The notes beneath the pieces are model-generated. The model ran no database searches. It was not told where the DNA came from and saw only the letters and a list, made by a program, of their open reading frames with translations. Shown here one piece after another: positions 52,611-61,034 of a stretch of 64,000 nt of DNA (position 1 is the stretch's first letter; each line of letters starts with the position of its first letter). This DNA comes from Paenibacillus sp. BJ-4. GTDB lineage: Bacteria > Bacillota > Bacilli > Paenibacillales > Paenibacillaceae. The position numbers and the translations under genes are program-made. The stretch is taken from assembly GCF_020404765.1 (NCBI RefSeq), contig NZ_JAIVEM010000088.1, positions 1-64,000 on the forward strand, read 5' to 3'.

Positions 52611-53711
52611 TTAGTTCAGAAACGAGCTTAGACCATCGGATGAATCGTTATCCTTTAGCGTTTTGGACTGTTCTTTCCCTTCGATCCCCAAACGTTGGCT
52701 TAGGTTAGCGTTGATTGCCGTCATTTTGCTCGTATAATCCTGGCAGCTTTCAATAATTCGACGGTTGGATTTTTCCGATAGATCCAGAGCAGCTACCAAA
52801 TCGCCAATCGCCTGATTCACAGCCTCCAGCGACATCGAAGGCTTGCTAAGCAAATCCGTCGTTCTCTCGGTCGTCGTTTTGAGAAGTTTGGCATTTTCTT
52901 TGAATTGATCCTCAATGGTGCGATTGGTCGCATCGACGGCTGAAATGATTTTGTCCTGATCAGCCAGCGCCATCGCGATCATAGCCGATACGGTGATCAG
53001 ATTCGATGTTTTATCAATCGCATTATTTACAGAATCAATCAACTTATCATTATTATCATTAATAATATCCGTTGCCGCAATCGCCTGATTATACAACAAA
53101 ATCATTTCAGTCATCGACTGCGTACGTGTAACCACCTTACGTAATCCACGCTCCAGATGAGGCTTCCGATTTTCATTCTCCGGCTTGGCAATCTCCGTCT
53201 CGAACAGCTCTTTTAAGCGATTGCCAAAGGCAATCTTCGTCTGTAAATTGTAGATTTCTTCAATAGAAGCCTTCTTCAACTGTCTCATGCTGACAATGTT
53301 TTCTTCCAGATTGTCCTTGCCATCTCTCAAGGCAGTAATGATTTTCTCGATGTTCGTCTTCACCGACTGATACTTGTAAATGTAGTTTTTTAACGGGCTT
53401 TTACGCAGAAGCTTGCCAAAAAAGCTCACATCTTTACTCTGCTGGAGTGCTTCACATTCATCTCGCAGCTTTAAAATCATGTTCGATACCTCAGCCCGAT
53501 CACCGGACATGAGATCGTTCACCGGACGATCCAGCATTTTAAGAGTCTGTCCCGCACGCTCCTGCGTTTTAACTCCCAGCTTACCGATGTCATCCATTAA
53601 GGTATCCAGGCTCATGACATCGCTTTGTGCTACCTTCTGAATCAGCTGTGAAGCCTCCTCGGTCACCTTTTGCTCATCTTCTTTTTTCAATTCAGCCCAT
53701 GGGGTGGCCAT
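52611..53711 (-). CDS. telA: toxic anion resistance protein (TelA family)
   Basis: The 366-residue cytoplasmic, mostly helical protein is a TelA/KlaA/YaaN homolog, linked to tellurite and antimicrobial tolerance. Several coiled-coil stretches are visible, and the family signature region is RQLKKASIEEIYNLQTKIAFGNRLKELFETEIA, followed by LLYNQAIAATDIINDNNDKLIDSVNNAIDKTSNLITVSAMIAMALADQDKIISAVDATNRTI. The ATG at 53711 with TAGGAGGT is preferred over a start 13 codons upstream. xpaC lies just upstream, the same pair as xpaC-yaaN in Bacillus. Confidence 0.92.
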   Translation of the reverse strand: MATPWAELKKEDEQKVTEEASQLIQKVAQSDVMSLDTLMDDIGKLGVKTQERAGQTLKMLDRPVNDLMSGDRAEVSNMILKLRDECEALQQSKDVSFFGKLLRKSPLKNYIYKYQSVKTNIEKIITALRDGKDNLEENIVSMRQLKKASIEEIYNLQTKIAFGNRLKELFETEIAKPENENRKPHLERGLRKVVTRTQSMTEMILLYNQAIAATDIINDNNDKLIDSVNNAIDKTSNLITVSAMIAMALADQDKIISAVDATNRTIEDQFKENAKLLKTTTERTTDLLSKPSMSLEAVNQAIGDLVAALDLSEKSNRRIIESCQDYTSKMTAINANLSQRLGIEGKEQSKTLKDNDSSDGLSSFLN

Positions 53712-53775
53712 AACGCTACCTCCTAATCTTAAACCATAACTGTGATTCAAAGACTAATTAACTCTAAAAAACAGC

Positions 53776-54450
53776 TTATAATTCGGAACTGCTATACCGC
53801 TGGTGAATCAGCTCGGCTTTGCTCTGTAATTCCATCAGATCCTTATGCTCCACCGTGGATACAATCACTGATATTTTGCTATCCACATCTCGCAACCCGT
53901 TTAATAACGTCCTCCGGTTGGTCCGCTTGGCATCGCCGCTGAGCCGAAGAAACGGGTTAATCAGCCCGTTCAGATCCTTTAAAATCAACCTTCGCACCGT
54001 GTGGTTCACTTCGCTATTGTTTAATTCATGCAAAAGCGGAATCACACGTTGCAAACGTGCAAACAAAGCCAGTGCCTTCTCGACAATTTCGTTATCGAGC
54101 GCATCTTTCTGTCCCTCGGAAATCACCATATCCTCCAGTACCTCCAGATACTCCATCACCTGAGCAAATTCACTGGAAACCTGGTCTGATACCCGTGGTT
54201 GTCCTGTTAAAGACTGTGATGAAGCTTCCGGTTCAGGCTGCCGTGTATCAGCAACCTGCTCCTGTACCACCGGAATCACGGAACCGGTCAGATTGGGACG
54301 AGGATGACGGACAGCCATAATGGCACTATATCCTCCTAGAGAAATGACCGGGATTGCCAAACATACAAACAGTGGCAACCAATAACTCAGTAAAAGCGCA
54401 ATCAGATAGCTGACCACAGCAATCGTGGTGCCCCACATTTTTGACGTCAT
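53776..54450 (-). CDS. XpaC-family membrane protein
   Basis: The 224-residue protein has two N-terminal membrane helices (TTIAVVSYLIALLLSYWLPLFVCLAIPVISLGGYSAI) and a cytoplasmic helical domain with the XpaC core (YLEVLEDMVISEGQKDALDNEIVEKALALFARLQRVIPLLHELNNSEVNHTVRRLILKDLNGLINPFLRL). The name 5-bromo-4-chloroindolyl phosphate hydrolysis comes from a colony screen in Bacillus; its biochemical role is open. It is coupled with telA, 64 bases downstream. Confidence 0.82.
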   Translation of the reverse strand: MTSKMWGTTIAVVSYLIALLLSYWLPLFVCLAIPVISLGGYSAIMAVRHPRPNLTGSVIPVVQEQVADTRQPEPEASSQSLTGQPRVSDQVSSEFAQVMEYLEVLEDMVISEGQKDALDNEIVEKALALFARLQRVIPLLHELNNSEVNHTVRRLILKDLNGLINPFLRLSGDAKRTNRRTLLNGLRDVDSKISVIVSTVEHKDLMELQSKAELIHQRYSSSEL

Positions 54451-54508
54451 AGCTTGTACCTCCTGACGTAAACCCTTACCATATTGTAGAAAACAATATT
54501 TGTTTATG

Positions 54509-55540
54509 TCAATGTAAGGATGTACGTATGGTGATCGGTTGCTCGATATGACTGGCTAAAATGTCGTATTGCGGATGAAGCGAGCCGATCTCGTTGCCCA
54601 AAGCCGATTTCACTGCCAAATAAGGGAAATTGATACCGGACAAGCATGATACATGGAGTCCTCCGGACATCCGCGGATTGATTTCCAGCAGTTTGGGACG
54701 CTCACCATTATATTTTACCTGAATGTTATAATTGTACGGTATGTGATACGCGTCAGCGACCTTTTGCGCGACATCCAACAGCTCCATATGCTGCTCCAGC
54801 AGCCGTAATCGTCCCCCTGCCTTCCTACGCGGAACTGCTGCCAGCAGCTTTCCCTCTCGGTCAGCCAGACAATCAATACTGTATTCATATCCCTCCAGCA
54901 GCTCCATCACCATCAAATTAGGAAACATCTCTGTGGATGACAATACTCGATGTGCCTCCTCGAACGAAATATGATTCAGCGCATGCCCAAACAGTTCCTC
55001 CAGCGGATTACGTTCGTTGTCGATGATCCGAAAGCCCATTCCGCCTTCTGCATTACATGGCTTGAAGCATACCTTATGCCCGCGCGCTGTTAACGATTCA
55101 TAAGCCTGTTTAAACTGCTCCGCATTGCTGGCAATGGCATAATCGGGGATCGCGACAATATCTTTTTGACGAATGGATTCATAAAATAAATCCTTTTCCA
55201 TCAATTGCTCCAGCAGTTCGGTATCTCGGCATACAATCACCCTGGTTCCAATATCGTCGAACAAATGAAGATGCTTGCTAATATCAAGCATCTTCCAGCG
55301 TGGAATAAATACATCAATTTCGTGGCGTCTGCAAAAATCAGCGCAAAAACGTGCATACTCCACACCACTTGTGCGCGGCTCCACTTCAGCTACATCGCTG
55401 GCCTGCAGAGCCATATGTTGTGGATCTGAGTGGGTCGCATAGATCTCGAACGGAATACCGTCTTCATTGTTACGAATAGCATTCATATAATGATACGCCA
55501 CTGAAAACCAGCGGTTAAAATACACCTTGACCTTCTTCAC
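54509..55540 (-). CDS. ATP-grasp ligase of the Ter metabolite module
   Basis: The 343-residue enzyme shows an ATP-grasp fold: a pre-ATP domain (VKVYFNRWFSVAYHYMNAIR), ATP lysines in KVCFKPCNAEGGMGFRIID, the glutamate-rich MVMELLEGYEYSIDCLADREGK and the metal site LLEINPRMSGGLHVS. Such enzymes join a carboxylate to an amine via acyl-phosphate. In Ter loci this gene is grouped with HAD, phosphoribosyltransferase and CitE-like genes and proposed to build a nucleoside-like metabolite (Anantharaman and colleagues' comparative work). Last of the five-gene run, 29 bases after the HAD gene. Confidence 0.85.
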   Translation of the reverse strand: MKKVKVYFNRWFSVAYHYMNAIRNNEDGIPFEIYATHSDPQHMALQASDVAEVEPRTSGVEYARFCADFCRRHEIDVFIPRWKMLDISKHLHLFDDIGTRVIVCRDTELLEQLMEKDLFYESIRQKDIVAIPDYAIASNAEQFKQAYESLTARGHKVCFKPCNAEGGMGFRIIDNERNPLEELFGHALNHISFEEAHRVLSSTEMFPNLMVMELLEGYEYSIDCLADREGKLLAAVPRRKAGGRLRLLEQHMELLDVAQKVADAYHIPYNYNIQVKYNGERPKLLEINPRMSGGLHVSCLSGINFPYLAVKSALGNEIGSLHPQYDILASHIEQPITIRTSLH

Positions 55541-55569
55541 AGAGCCACGTCCCCTATCTATTCTGAAAA

Positions 55570-56394
55570 TTAAGCTCGAGCTGCAGACACACTCCGATGT
55601 ACTTCATAAACATACGCCATGATTTCGTCCGCTGTATAAGCACCCGACAACTCCGTAAAACGGTAATTCAACTCCAGCTCATCCCGTAGCTGTTCCCGGT
55701 ATAGCTCACCGTGACGCGGAGCAATCGCATAGTCGGCATAATCCAGCAAGCAGCGATCCAGCAATGAGTCGCCGGACGCCACAACAGGTCCACCGTCTGT
55801 AAGATGACGAATATGCTCCACGGCGGCCTGCTTATTCACGCCAGCAGGCACAAGATACACCTTTCGCCCCTGAATCGATACCTCCCAGCCCATTTCGCGC
55901 ATGATTCGAGCCTTCTCTAACACCTGCTCCAGCGGCATACGATCCCGTTCAATCACGAAAGCATAAAATAACTCGTCGCAAAAACTCTCACGGATGACCC
56001 AGTCCTCATGCAGCACCTGTCCGAACACTTGACGTGCTTCTTCCGCATGGGCACCATCTTGGCGTACTTGTTCGCGAATGCGCCGATTCCATTCCCGATC
56101 CACCTCGCCTCCAACGATGATGTTACCACCATTGCTCGTCACGGCATAAGCCGGAATCAGCTCCGTTTGAAACACGGTGATCCGTCGATACTGTGCCATC
56201 GTTCGAGTCGTCACAGGCATAAACATGATATTTTCCGGCAGCGTCTTCAGCAGTTGAAGGGCCTGCGCTGAAATAAATGCCGCTGTTGCGCCGTCAATAT
56301 GCTCCGCAGGCAACAGCCCCGCGGACTCCAGCGGCACGCCAAGCGAACGTTTGGAGTATATCAGCGTCTGATCCAGGTCGCTTGCGTAAATCAT
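55570..56394 (-). CDS. HAD-superfamily phosphatase of the Ter module
   Basis: The 274-residue hydrolase starts with the HAD motif I nucleophile DLDQT (residues 6-10 in MIYASDLDQTLIYSKR). PVTTRTMAQY is motif II, and the motif III/IV region is KQAAVEHIRHL...VVASGDSLLDRCLLDYADYAIAP. A cap of the sucrose-phosphatase/Cof type lies between. A phosphorylated sugar or nucleotide-like intermediate is the likely substrate, inferred from neighbours. Its start overlaps the previous gene by 4 bases. Confidence 0.85.
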   Translation of the reverse strand: MIYASDLDQTLIYSKRSLGVPLESAGLLPAEHIDGATAAFISAQALQLLKTLPENIMFMPVTTRTMAQYRRITVFQTELIPAYAVTSNGGNIIVGGEVDREWNRRIREQVRQDGAHAEEARQVFGQVLHEDWVIRESFCDELFYAFVIERDRMPLEQVLEKARIMREMGWEVSIQGRKVYLVPAGVNKQAAVEHIRHLTDGGPVVASGDSLLDRCLLDYADYAIAPRHGELYREQLRDELELNYRFTELSGAYTADEIMAYVYEVHRSVSAARA

Positions 56395-57542
56395 TCTTGT
56401 CCCCCCTTGAGCGGCTTGATAATCCCGCAGCAGGAATAGGTCAATCCCTCGAAAACCTCAACTGGCACTCCACGATCCTTTGCCAGCAGCATGATATGAC
56501 GAAGATTCGGATTGTCTTCACGGTCAATCAGGATTTTCCACGGTACCCTGCGCAGCAGCACACGGGTCGTCTCCCCCACACCGGGCTTGAGCAGATTGAT
56601 ATCCCGAATACCAAAAGCCTTTTGAATTGCCTCGATATCCCGTAAGCCCTGCCATGTTACCGCAGGTGGATTCAATGTCATCTGTTCAGCATACGCAGCC
56701 GCAGTTGCAGCCACATCTTGAAAGTAACCCGAAACCGTATCTACAAACGTATTGGACTGATCCACCGACCGCCAGGCTTCATAAAATTTAGCCCCATGAA
56801 AATCGTCCGGGCCTATCAGATCGTCGCGCAATACCGTCCGACTCATCAGACCCGATACGGTCGAATTCAAACAAGCACTCGGGATCAAATAATCCTCCCG
56901 TGTACCGAAAGTATCTGAGCAACTTCCTGGATCGGCCAGCACTGCCAAATCATCATTCAGGCGCAATCTGTAATCCGCGTTCATCTCACGACAAGCCTCG
57001 ATCAGCACCTGCCGAATCGCTCCTTTCCCCGTCCAGCCATCTACAAACTGAAGCTCAATATCGAGCCCATGTTGCTGTAAAATATACAAAACAGCATTCC
57101 GGTCAATGCCTTTGCCGCGAATAATAGAGATGCTGTAATGTGGAAGGGAAACGCCATACTTCCAGTCAATATAACGCTTGATCAGGATACCGATGGGCGT
57201 CCCTGCCCGGGCAAGCGAAACAATTGCCGTGTTCAGCCCCCTTTTTCTTACGATCATTTCAGCCACAGAAGCTGCTGCTAGTGCAACTTTTTCGGCAGAT
57301 TGAGCAAGCGTTTCGTGAAACAAAGCAATATAATCTGCTGTAGGCTCATATTCCACGGGAAGCATTTCGGAATAATGGGTACCCGACTGAATCGCCTCTT
57401 CACGATCCTCTGTCCCTTTTTCCAATGTAACACGACTTAAATCCTTCAATAAGAAAGTGACATCCGAGGCAGGATAGCTGCCTAACGGTTCGGGCGGATG
57501 AATGTTCTTCTGCTGTATTTGCTCAATGAGTGCTTGCTTCAT
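56391..57542 (-). CDS. StiP-family phosphoribosyltransferase-like protein
   Basis: The 383-residue protein belongs to the family annotated as cysteine protease StiP or PRTase_1 in Ter-type loci. YPASDVTFLLKDLSRV near the N-terminus, IVSLARAGTPIGILIKRYI and LQFVDGWTGKGAIRQVL form a phosphoribosyltransferase-like fold, and TYSCCGIIKPL ends the protein. The protease name derives from a homolog's database label; a nucleotide-sugar role fits the cluster better. It overlaps both neighbours by 4 bases. Confidence 0.82.
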   Translation of the reverse strand: MKQALIEQIQQKNIHPPEPLGSYPASDVTFLLKDLSRVTLEKGTEDREEAIQSGTHYSEMLPVEYEPTADYIALFHETLAQSAEKVALAAASVAEMIVRKRGLNTAIVSLARAGTPIGILIKRYIDWKYGVSLPHYSISIIRGKGIDRNAVLYILQQHGLDIELQFVDGWTGKGAIRQVLIEACREMNADYRLRLNDDLAVLADPGSCSDTFGTREDYLIPSACLNSTVSGLMSRTVLRDDLIGPDDFHGAKFYEAWRSVDQSNTFVDTVSGYFQDVAATAAAYAEQMTLNPPAVTWQGLRDIEAIQKAFGIRDINLLKPGVGETTRVLLRRVPWKILIDREDNPNLRHIMLLAKDRGVPVEVFEGLTYSCCGIIKPLKGGQE

Positions 57543-59011
57543 ATCCGCGCTCCTTTACTCTCTTGGCTAGTTAAACGGTTAAAATAAACCACATGTACTC
57601 TCTCGCAACCCAGGTGGATCAAAGCATCCAGCATAGGCTTCATTCGCACCGGGTTCGACTCCCTTTCCAGCAAAACAAATATTTCGTCATACTGACCGGG
57701 ACCTACATTATAAATAAAATTGCTTACTGTACTGTCATCAGGTGAGGGATAGGTCATACCACAAGCTACACCGTACCCTTTTTCTCGATGGGGGTAAACC
57801 GGGCTGCGTGTCGTGGACTGATAATATACATTCGGACCTAACTCTGCTGCAATCCGCATGGGAATGTACATGAATTCACCCGTACCCATCACCAACGTGC
57901 GCTGCCCTGAACGAAGCTCGTTCAATCGTGTTGCTACACGCGTAATTTCTGCATTCAACGCCGCATTATCAGCGGATTGCAGACCGAAACGACCAGTATA
58001 TTTCAAATAAGGAGTCGTATTGGCGTATCCGTCCGTTGAGATAGAGCTGTACAGTATCCGCTCAAAACTGGAAGCATCCTTTTCAAAACAGTGGTCAATT
58101 ATTTCAGGAGCTTCTGCCGCATCCTCTACCAAGCTAGTAGCAGCATGTTCGGTGTGTCCGGCCTGTCCAGCGTATTCTGCGTGATCCAGCATGGGTACTC
58201 CCAGTACTTCGATCTTTCCTTTGAGCAAGCTTAAAGGCGTAATCGTAATTCCCAGTTCTGCCTCCAGATCGCTAAAAGCCTGCTCATCACGGTCTGTCCG
58301 CCAATCCAATAATGAAGCAATCACATACTGCTTCCTTGGAAAATGTGCCTGAATATCCCGAATGATATTAAGGGTTGTTTTGCCTGTCGTAATTTCATCA
58401 TCTACCAGTACAATGGGTCCATCTCCGGCAAATGCATGCTCATCCAGTGCATAGCAGCGATGATCAACAGCATGCGAATGCTCTTCTTCAAACCGAATGA
58501 TCGGCAGAAGGTCCGGAATATCCTCACGCGTCGTATGAATATACGAAGCACCATTGGCAAACACATGATACATACTGTGTCCCAGTGCTGTAGCCGTCTC
58601 GGCAAAACCAACAAACTTGATGGACTCGGCAAAAGCTAGACGCTCATTTATCAGCCTGCGATAGGCTTCTTCCGCATATTCCACGTCCAGAAGTCCTTTC
58701 ACGGCTTCTCCGATGAGTTGATCCATCTGTTGTCCTGCCTGTGGGACAAGCTCCTTATACAGCAGGACCGCTAGTGCCGCACCACTGAGCAAAGAAGTGT
58801 ATGGGTTCACTGGAATATGCTTGCCCAGTACCTTGCTGACAAACAAAAATGAACGCTTCTTGTTCACCCGCGCCGCCATTGCAAACAGCTTGTCCACAGG
58901 GAGGCGGAATGGATTATGTGTCTCGGTAATTTTAACGCTGAACTGCTCCAAGATTGGAAGCAGATGTGTCTTCGTGTTTGGGTAAGAGACTGACAAAATG
59001 TTGTTGTTCAT
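57539..59011 (-). CDS. phosphoribosyltransferase-TRSP domain protein
   Basis: The 490-residue protein has an N-terminal PRTase domain whose PRPP loop is IVLVDDEITTGKTTLNIIRDI (about residues 197-217), preceded by NKKRSFLFVSKVLGKHIPVNP. A C-terminal TRSP-type domain follows from about 330, with LVMGTGEFMYIPMRIAAELGPNVYYQSTTRSPVYP. It is thought to attach or exchange a ribose-phosphate in the Ter metabolite pathway. Its ATG (RBS GGGGTG) lies 80 bases inside the 3' end of the CitE-like gene, an unusually long overlap that implies tight coupling. Confidence 0.85.
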   Translation of the reverse strand: MNNNILSVSYPNTKTHLLPILEQFSVKITETHNPFRLPVDKLFAMAARVNKKRSFLFVSKVLGKHIPVNPYTSLLSGAALAVLLYKELVPQAGQQMDQLIGEAVKGLLDVEYAEEAYRRLINERLAFAESIKFVGFAETATALGHSMYHVFANGASYIHTTREDIPDLLPIIRFEEEHSHAVDHRCYALDEHAFAGDGPIVLVDDEITTGKTTLNIIRDIQAHFPRKQYVIASLLDWRTDRDEQAFSDLEAELGITITPLSLLKGKIEVLGVPMLDHAEYAGQAGHTEHAATSLVEDAAEAPEIIDHCFEKDASSFERILYSSISTDGYANTTPYLKYTGRFGLQSADNAALNAEITRVATRLNELRSGQRTLVMGTGEFMYIPMRIAAELGPNVYYQSTTRSPVYPHREKGYGVACGMTYPSPDDSTVSNFIYNVGPGQYDEIFVLLERESNPVRMKPMLDALIHLGCERVHVVYFNRLTSQESKGARI

Positions 59012-60167
59012 GTAACACCCCGTATACTTTTGATCTACTAATAATACGATGAGCCCAATTCAAGTGCGGCTTAATTTCATTCATTTTATTGGCATAGGTA
59101 CTTTTGAACACACCCAGACTACCGTCATTACGCTCCACAATCGCGAGGGCATCCATATACTCCTCATGTGTCACCACGTACATGGCCTGTACCGGCTTAA
59201 TATGGGTGGGATGGATGATCGTTTTACCGATAATCCCATTCTCTTTGTCCATCATGACTTCCCGGATCAGTCCATCCATCGCGTCTGAGATAAAGTCCAG
59301 CCGCAGGTTCCGGCCCTGCTTGCCAAATGCATCTTCGAAAGGTGACACTCTTAATTGAGGCTTAAATACACGTTCCCGGTGAGAGAAATATTCCCATACA
59401 GGACCAGAAATGACATAATCCGAGCCCACCCGACCAAACAGGTTAATAATATCCGCGATGCAATCCCGAATGACGGCAATTTCATAGATTGTAATATCCG
59501 GACTACGTCTCAAGCCAAACAGGCTGGAGAAATCGGTTGCCCCAATGCGCACGTTCAGTACATATTCCTGATACTCGTCCAAAATCGCTTTGATCTCCAG
59601 TAGCTCTTTCCAGCGCGTTTCCCGGTAAATAATTTTGGAGCTTTCGAGAATCGGTAAACCATACAACACAGGAATGTCAGTACCCGTCCCCATACTCCGG
59701 TTATATTCGGCAAGGAGTGCAAAATACGCCCGCCCATGTTCCGAAGAGAACTTGGGCAAAACAAAACCGGTCAGCAGCGTTAAAGATTCTCCTAACCCGC
59801 TCAGCAGCCGTTCCAGCTGTTCCACAGAGCGCACACGTACAAACAGCAGCGGCAAACTCTGTTCACTCATCACACCTGCCCGTATATACGACATGAGTTG
59901 AAACAACTGCTGCGCCAGTGACTGTTCCGCCTGTCCGACCTGCTGATCTCCTATCGCATCCTCCAAATCCAGCATGACCGTCGTTAATCCTTCGTGTTTT
60001 CTGTTTTTAATCTCTTCCGCTACTTCCGAGCGGGTCGCAGGCATATACAAAGCTGCCCCTACGGCATATGCTAATACACTTTTGGGAGATCGGTTATGAA
60101 ACTCCGTCGGTGGCGTATAAAAGATCGCTTCTATTTCCTCAAAGGTCAAATCATTAAAATATTTCAG
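58932..60167 (-). CDS. HpcH/HpaI-CitE-like C-C bond lyase
   Basis: The ~411-residue TIM-barrel lyase has CitE landmarks: LAYAVGAALYMPATRSE, LTTVMLDLEDAIGDQQ (acid cluster), LPLLFVRVRSVEQL, LRIGATDF-type RIGATDFSSLFGLRR and IGKTIIHPTHIKPVQ. I set the start at a CTG (60167), because GGAGGAG lies six bases upstream and the added residues LKYFNDL match the MRYFNYL-like start I recall in homologs. The TTG at 60149 has no ribosome binding site. It is the first gene of the five-gene metabolite module, preceded by a terminator. Confidence 0.82.
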   Translation of the reverse strand: MKYFNDLTFEEIEAIFYTPPTEFHNRSPKSVLAYAVGAALYMPATRSEVAEEIKNRKHEGLTTVMLDLEDAIGDQQVGQAEQSLAQQLFQLMSYIRAGVMSEQSLPLLFVRVRSVEQLERLLSGLGESLTLLTGFVLPKFSSEHGRAYFALLAEYNRSMGTGTDIPVLYGLPILESSKIIYRETRWKELLEIKAILDEYQEYVLNVRIGATDFSSLFGLRRSPDITIYEIAVIRDCIADIINLFGRVGSDYVISGPVWEYFSHRERVFKPQLRVSPFEDAFGKQGRNLRLDFISDAMDGLIREVMMDKENGIIGKTIIHPTHIKPVQAMYVVTHEEYMDALAIVERNDGSLGVFKSTYANKMNEIKPHLNWAHRIISRSKVYGVLHEQQHFVSLLPKHEDTSASNLGAVQR

Positions 60168-60227
60168 GGCCTTCTCCTCCTCCTGCTCTTTCTTGCCTGA
60201 CTGAAGCCCTGTGCCTCGGGTATAAAA

Positions 60228-60258
60228 GAAATCCCCCCTTAATTTCAGGAGGGATTTC
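60228..60258 (-). terminator. terminator of the terD-terC transcript
   Basis: GAAATCCC (60228-60235) and GGGATTTC (60251-60258) extend inward to about 10 pairs with one mismatch. On the minus strand TTCTTTTATA follows. It lies 16 bases past the TerC stop and separates the TerD/TerC genes from the metabolite module. Confidence 0.85.
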
Positions 60259-60273
60259 GCTATACTTTGTACA

Positions 60274-61008
60274 TTAAGCCTCTTTGTCGGCCTTTTTCTT
60301 TCTTTTTGCCGAGCTCATAACCATCGTACCTACAAAGACGGCGATCAAAATGCCGAAGAACAAGAGTTGCGGCATATGAAAGCCAAAAGCAGCAGCCAGC
60401 ATTTTACCTCCAATAATGGCGATCAATATAAAGGCTGTCTGTTCCAGTTCCGGAAATTTATCAATGAGCTTGAGAAATACTTGTGCAACACCACGCATCA
60501 TCAGAACGCCAAGAATACCACCCAGGAACAAAACCCATACTTTCTCGCTCACACCAAAAGCGGCAATGACGCTGTCAATACTGAAGGCAATATCCATCAG
60601 CTCGACCATTAATACCGTTTTCCAGAAGGAAGTAGGCTTGTTTTCCACTTCTCCTTCTGCTTCGGATTTGAATAAACCTTTATAAGCAATATAGAGAAGA
60701 TAGGCCGCACCCAACACCTTGATTAACGTGAACTTGATAAGGAATGTACCCAAGCCAATGGCCAGGAACCTAAATAAATAGGCACCCAAAATCCCGTAAA
60801 ATAAGGCTCTCTTCTGTTGCTCCTTCGGTAAATGCTTAACCATAACCGCGAGAACCAAGGCATTATCCGCTGACAAAAGTCCTTCCAGCAAAATGAGGGT
60901 ACCAATAATCCCCCAACTCACAGGGTCAGTAAGTGTAGCTACAACATCACTCCATGAAAAGAAGTGGCCATAGTTCTCGCTGATATTTCGAAATAAATCA
61001 TTCAACAT
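60274..61008 (-). CDS. TerC-family membrane protein
   Basis: The 244-residue integral membrane protein has about seven helices. The paired acidic motifs of the family, LLSADNALVLAVMVKHLP (helix 2, about residue 45) and LMDIAFSIDSVIAAFGVSE (about residue 138), line a presumed metal path. Family members (TerC, Alx, YkoY/YceF) export Mn2+ or protect against metal stress, and in Ter systems TerC pairs with TerD at the membrane. GGAGG precedes the ATG; 26 bases separate it from the TerD-type gene upstream. Confidence 0.92.
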   Translation of the reverse strand: MLNDLFRNISENYGHFFSWSDVVATLTDPVSWGIIGTLILLEGLLSADNALVLAVMVKHLPKEQQKRALFYGILGAYLFRFLAIGLGTFLIKFTLIKVLGAAYLLYIAYKGLFKSEAEGEVENKPTSFWKTVLMVELMDIAFSIDSVIAAFGVSEKVWVLFLGGILGVLMMRGVAQVFLKLIDKFPELEQTAFILIAIIGGKMLAAAFGFHMPQLLFFGILIAVFVGTMVMSSAKRKKKADKEA

Positions 61009-61034
61009 GAAAAGAGTGCCTCCGATAATTCAGT

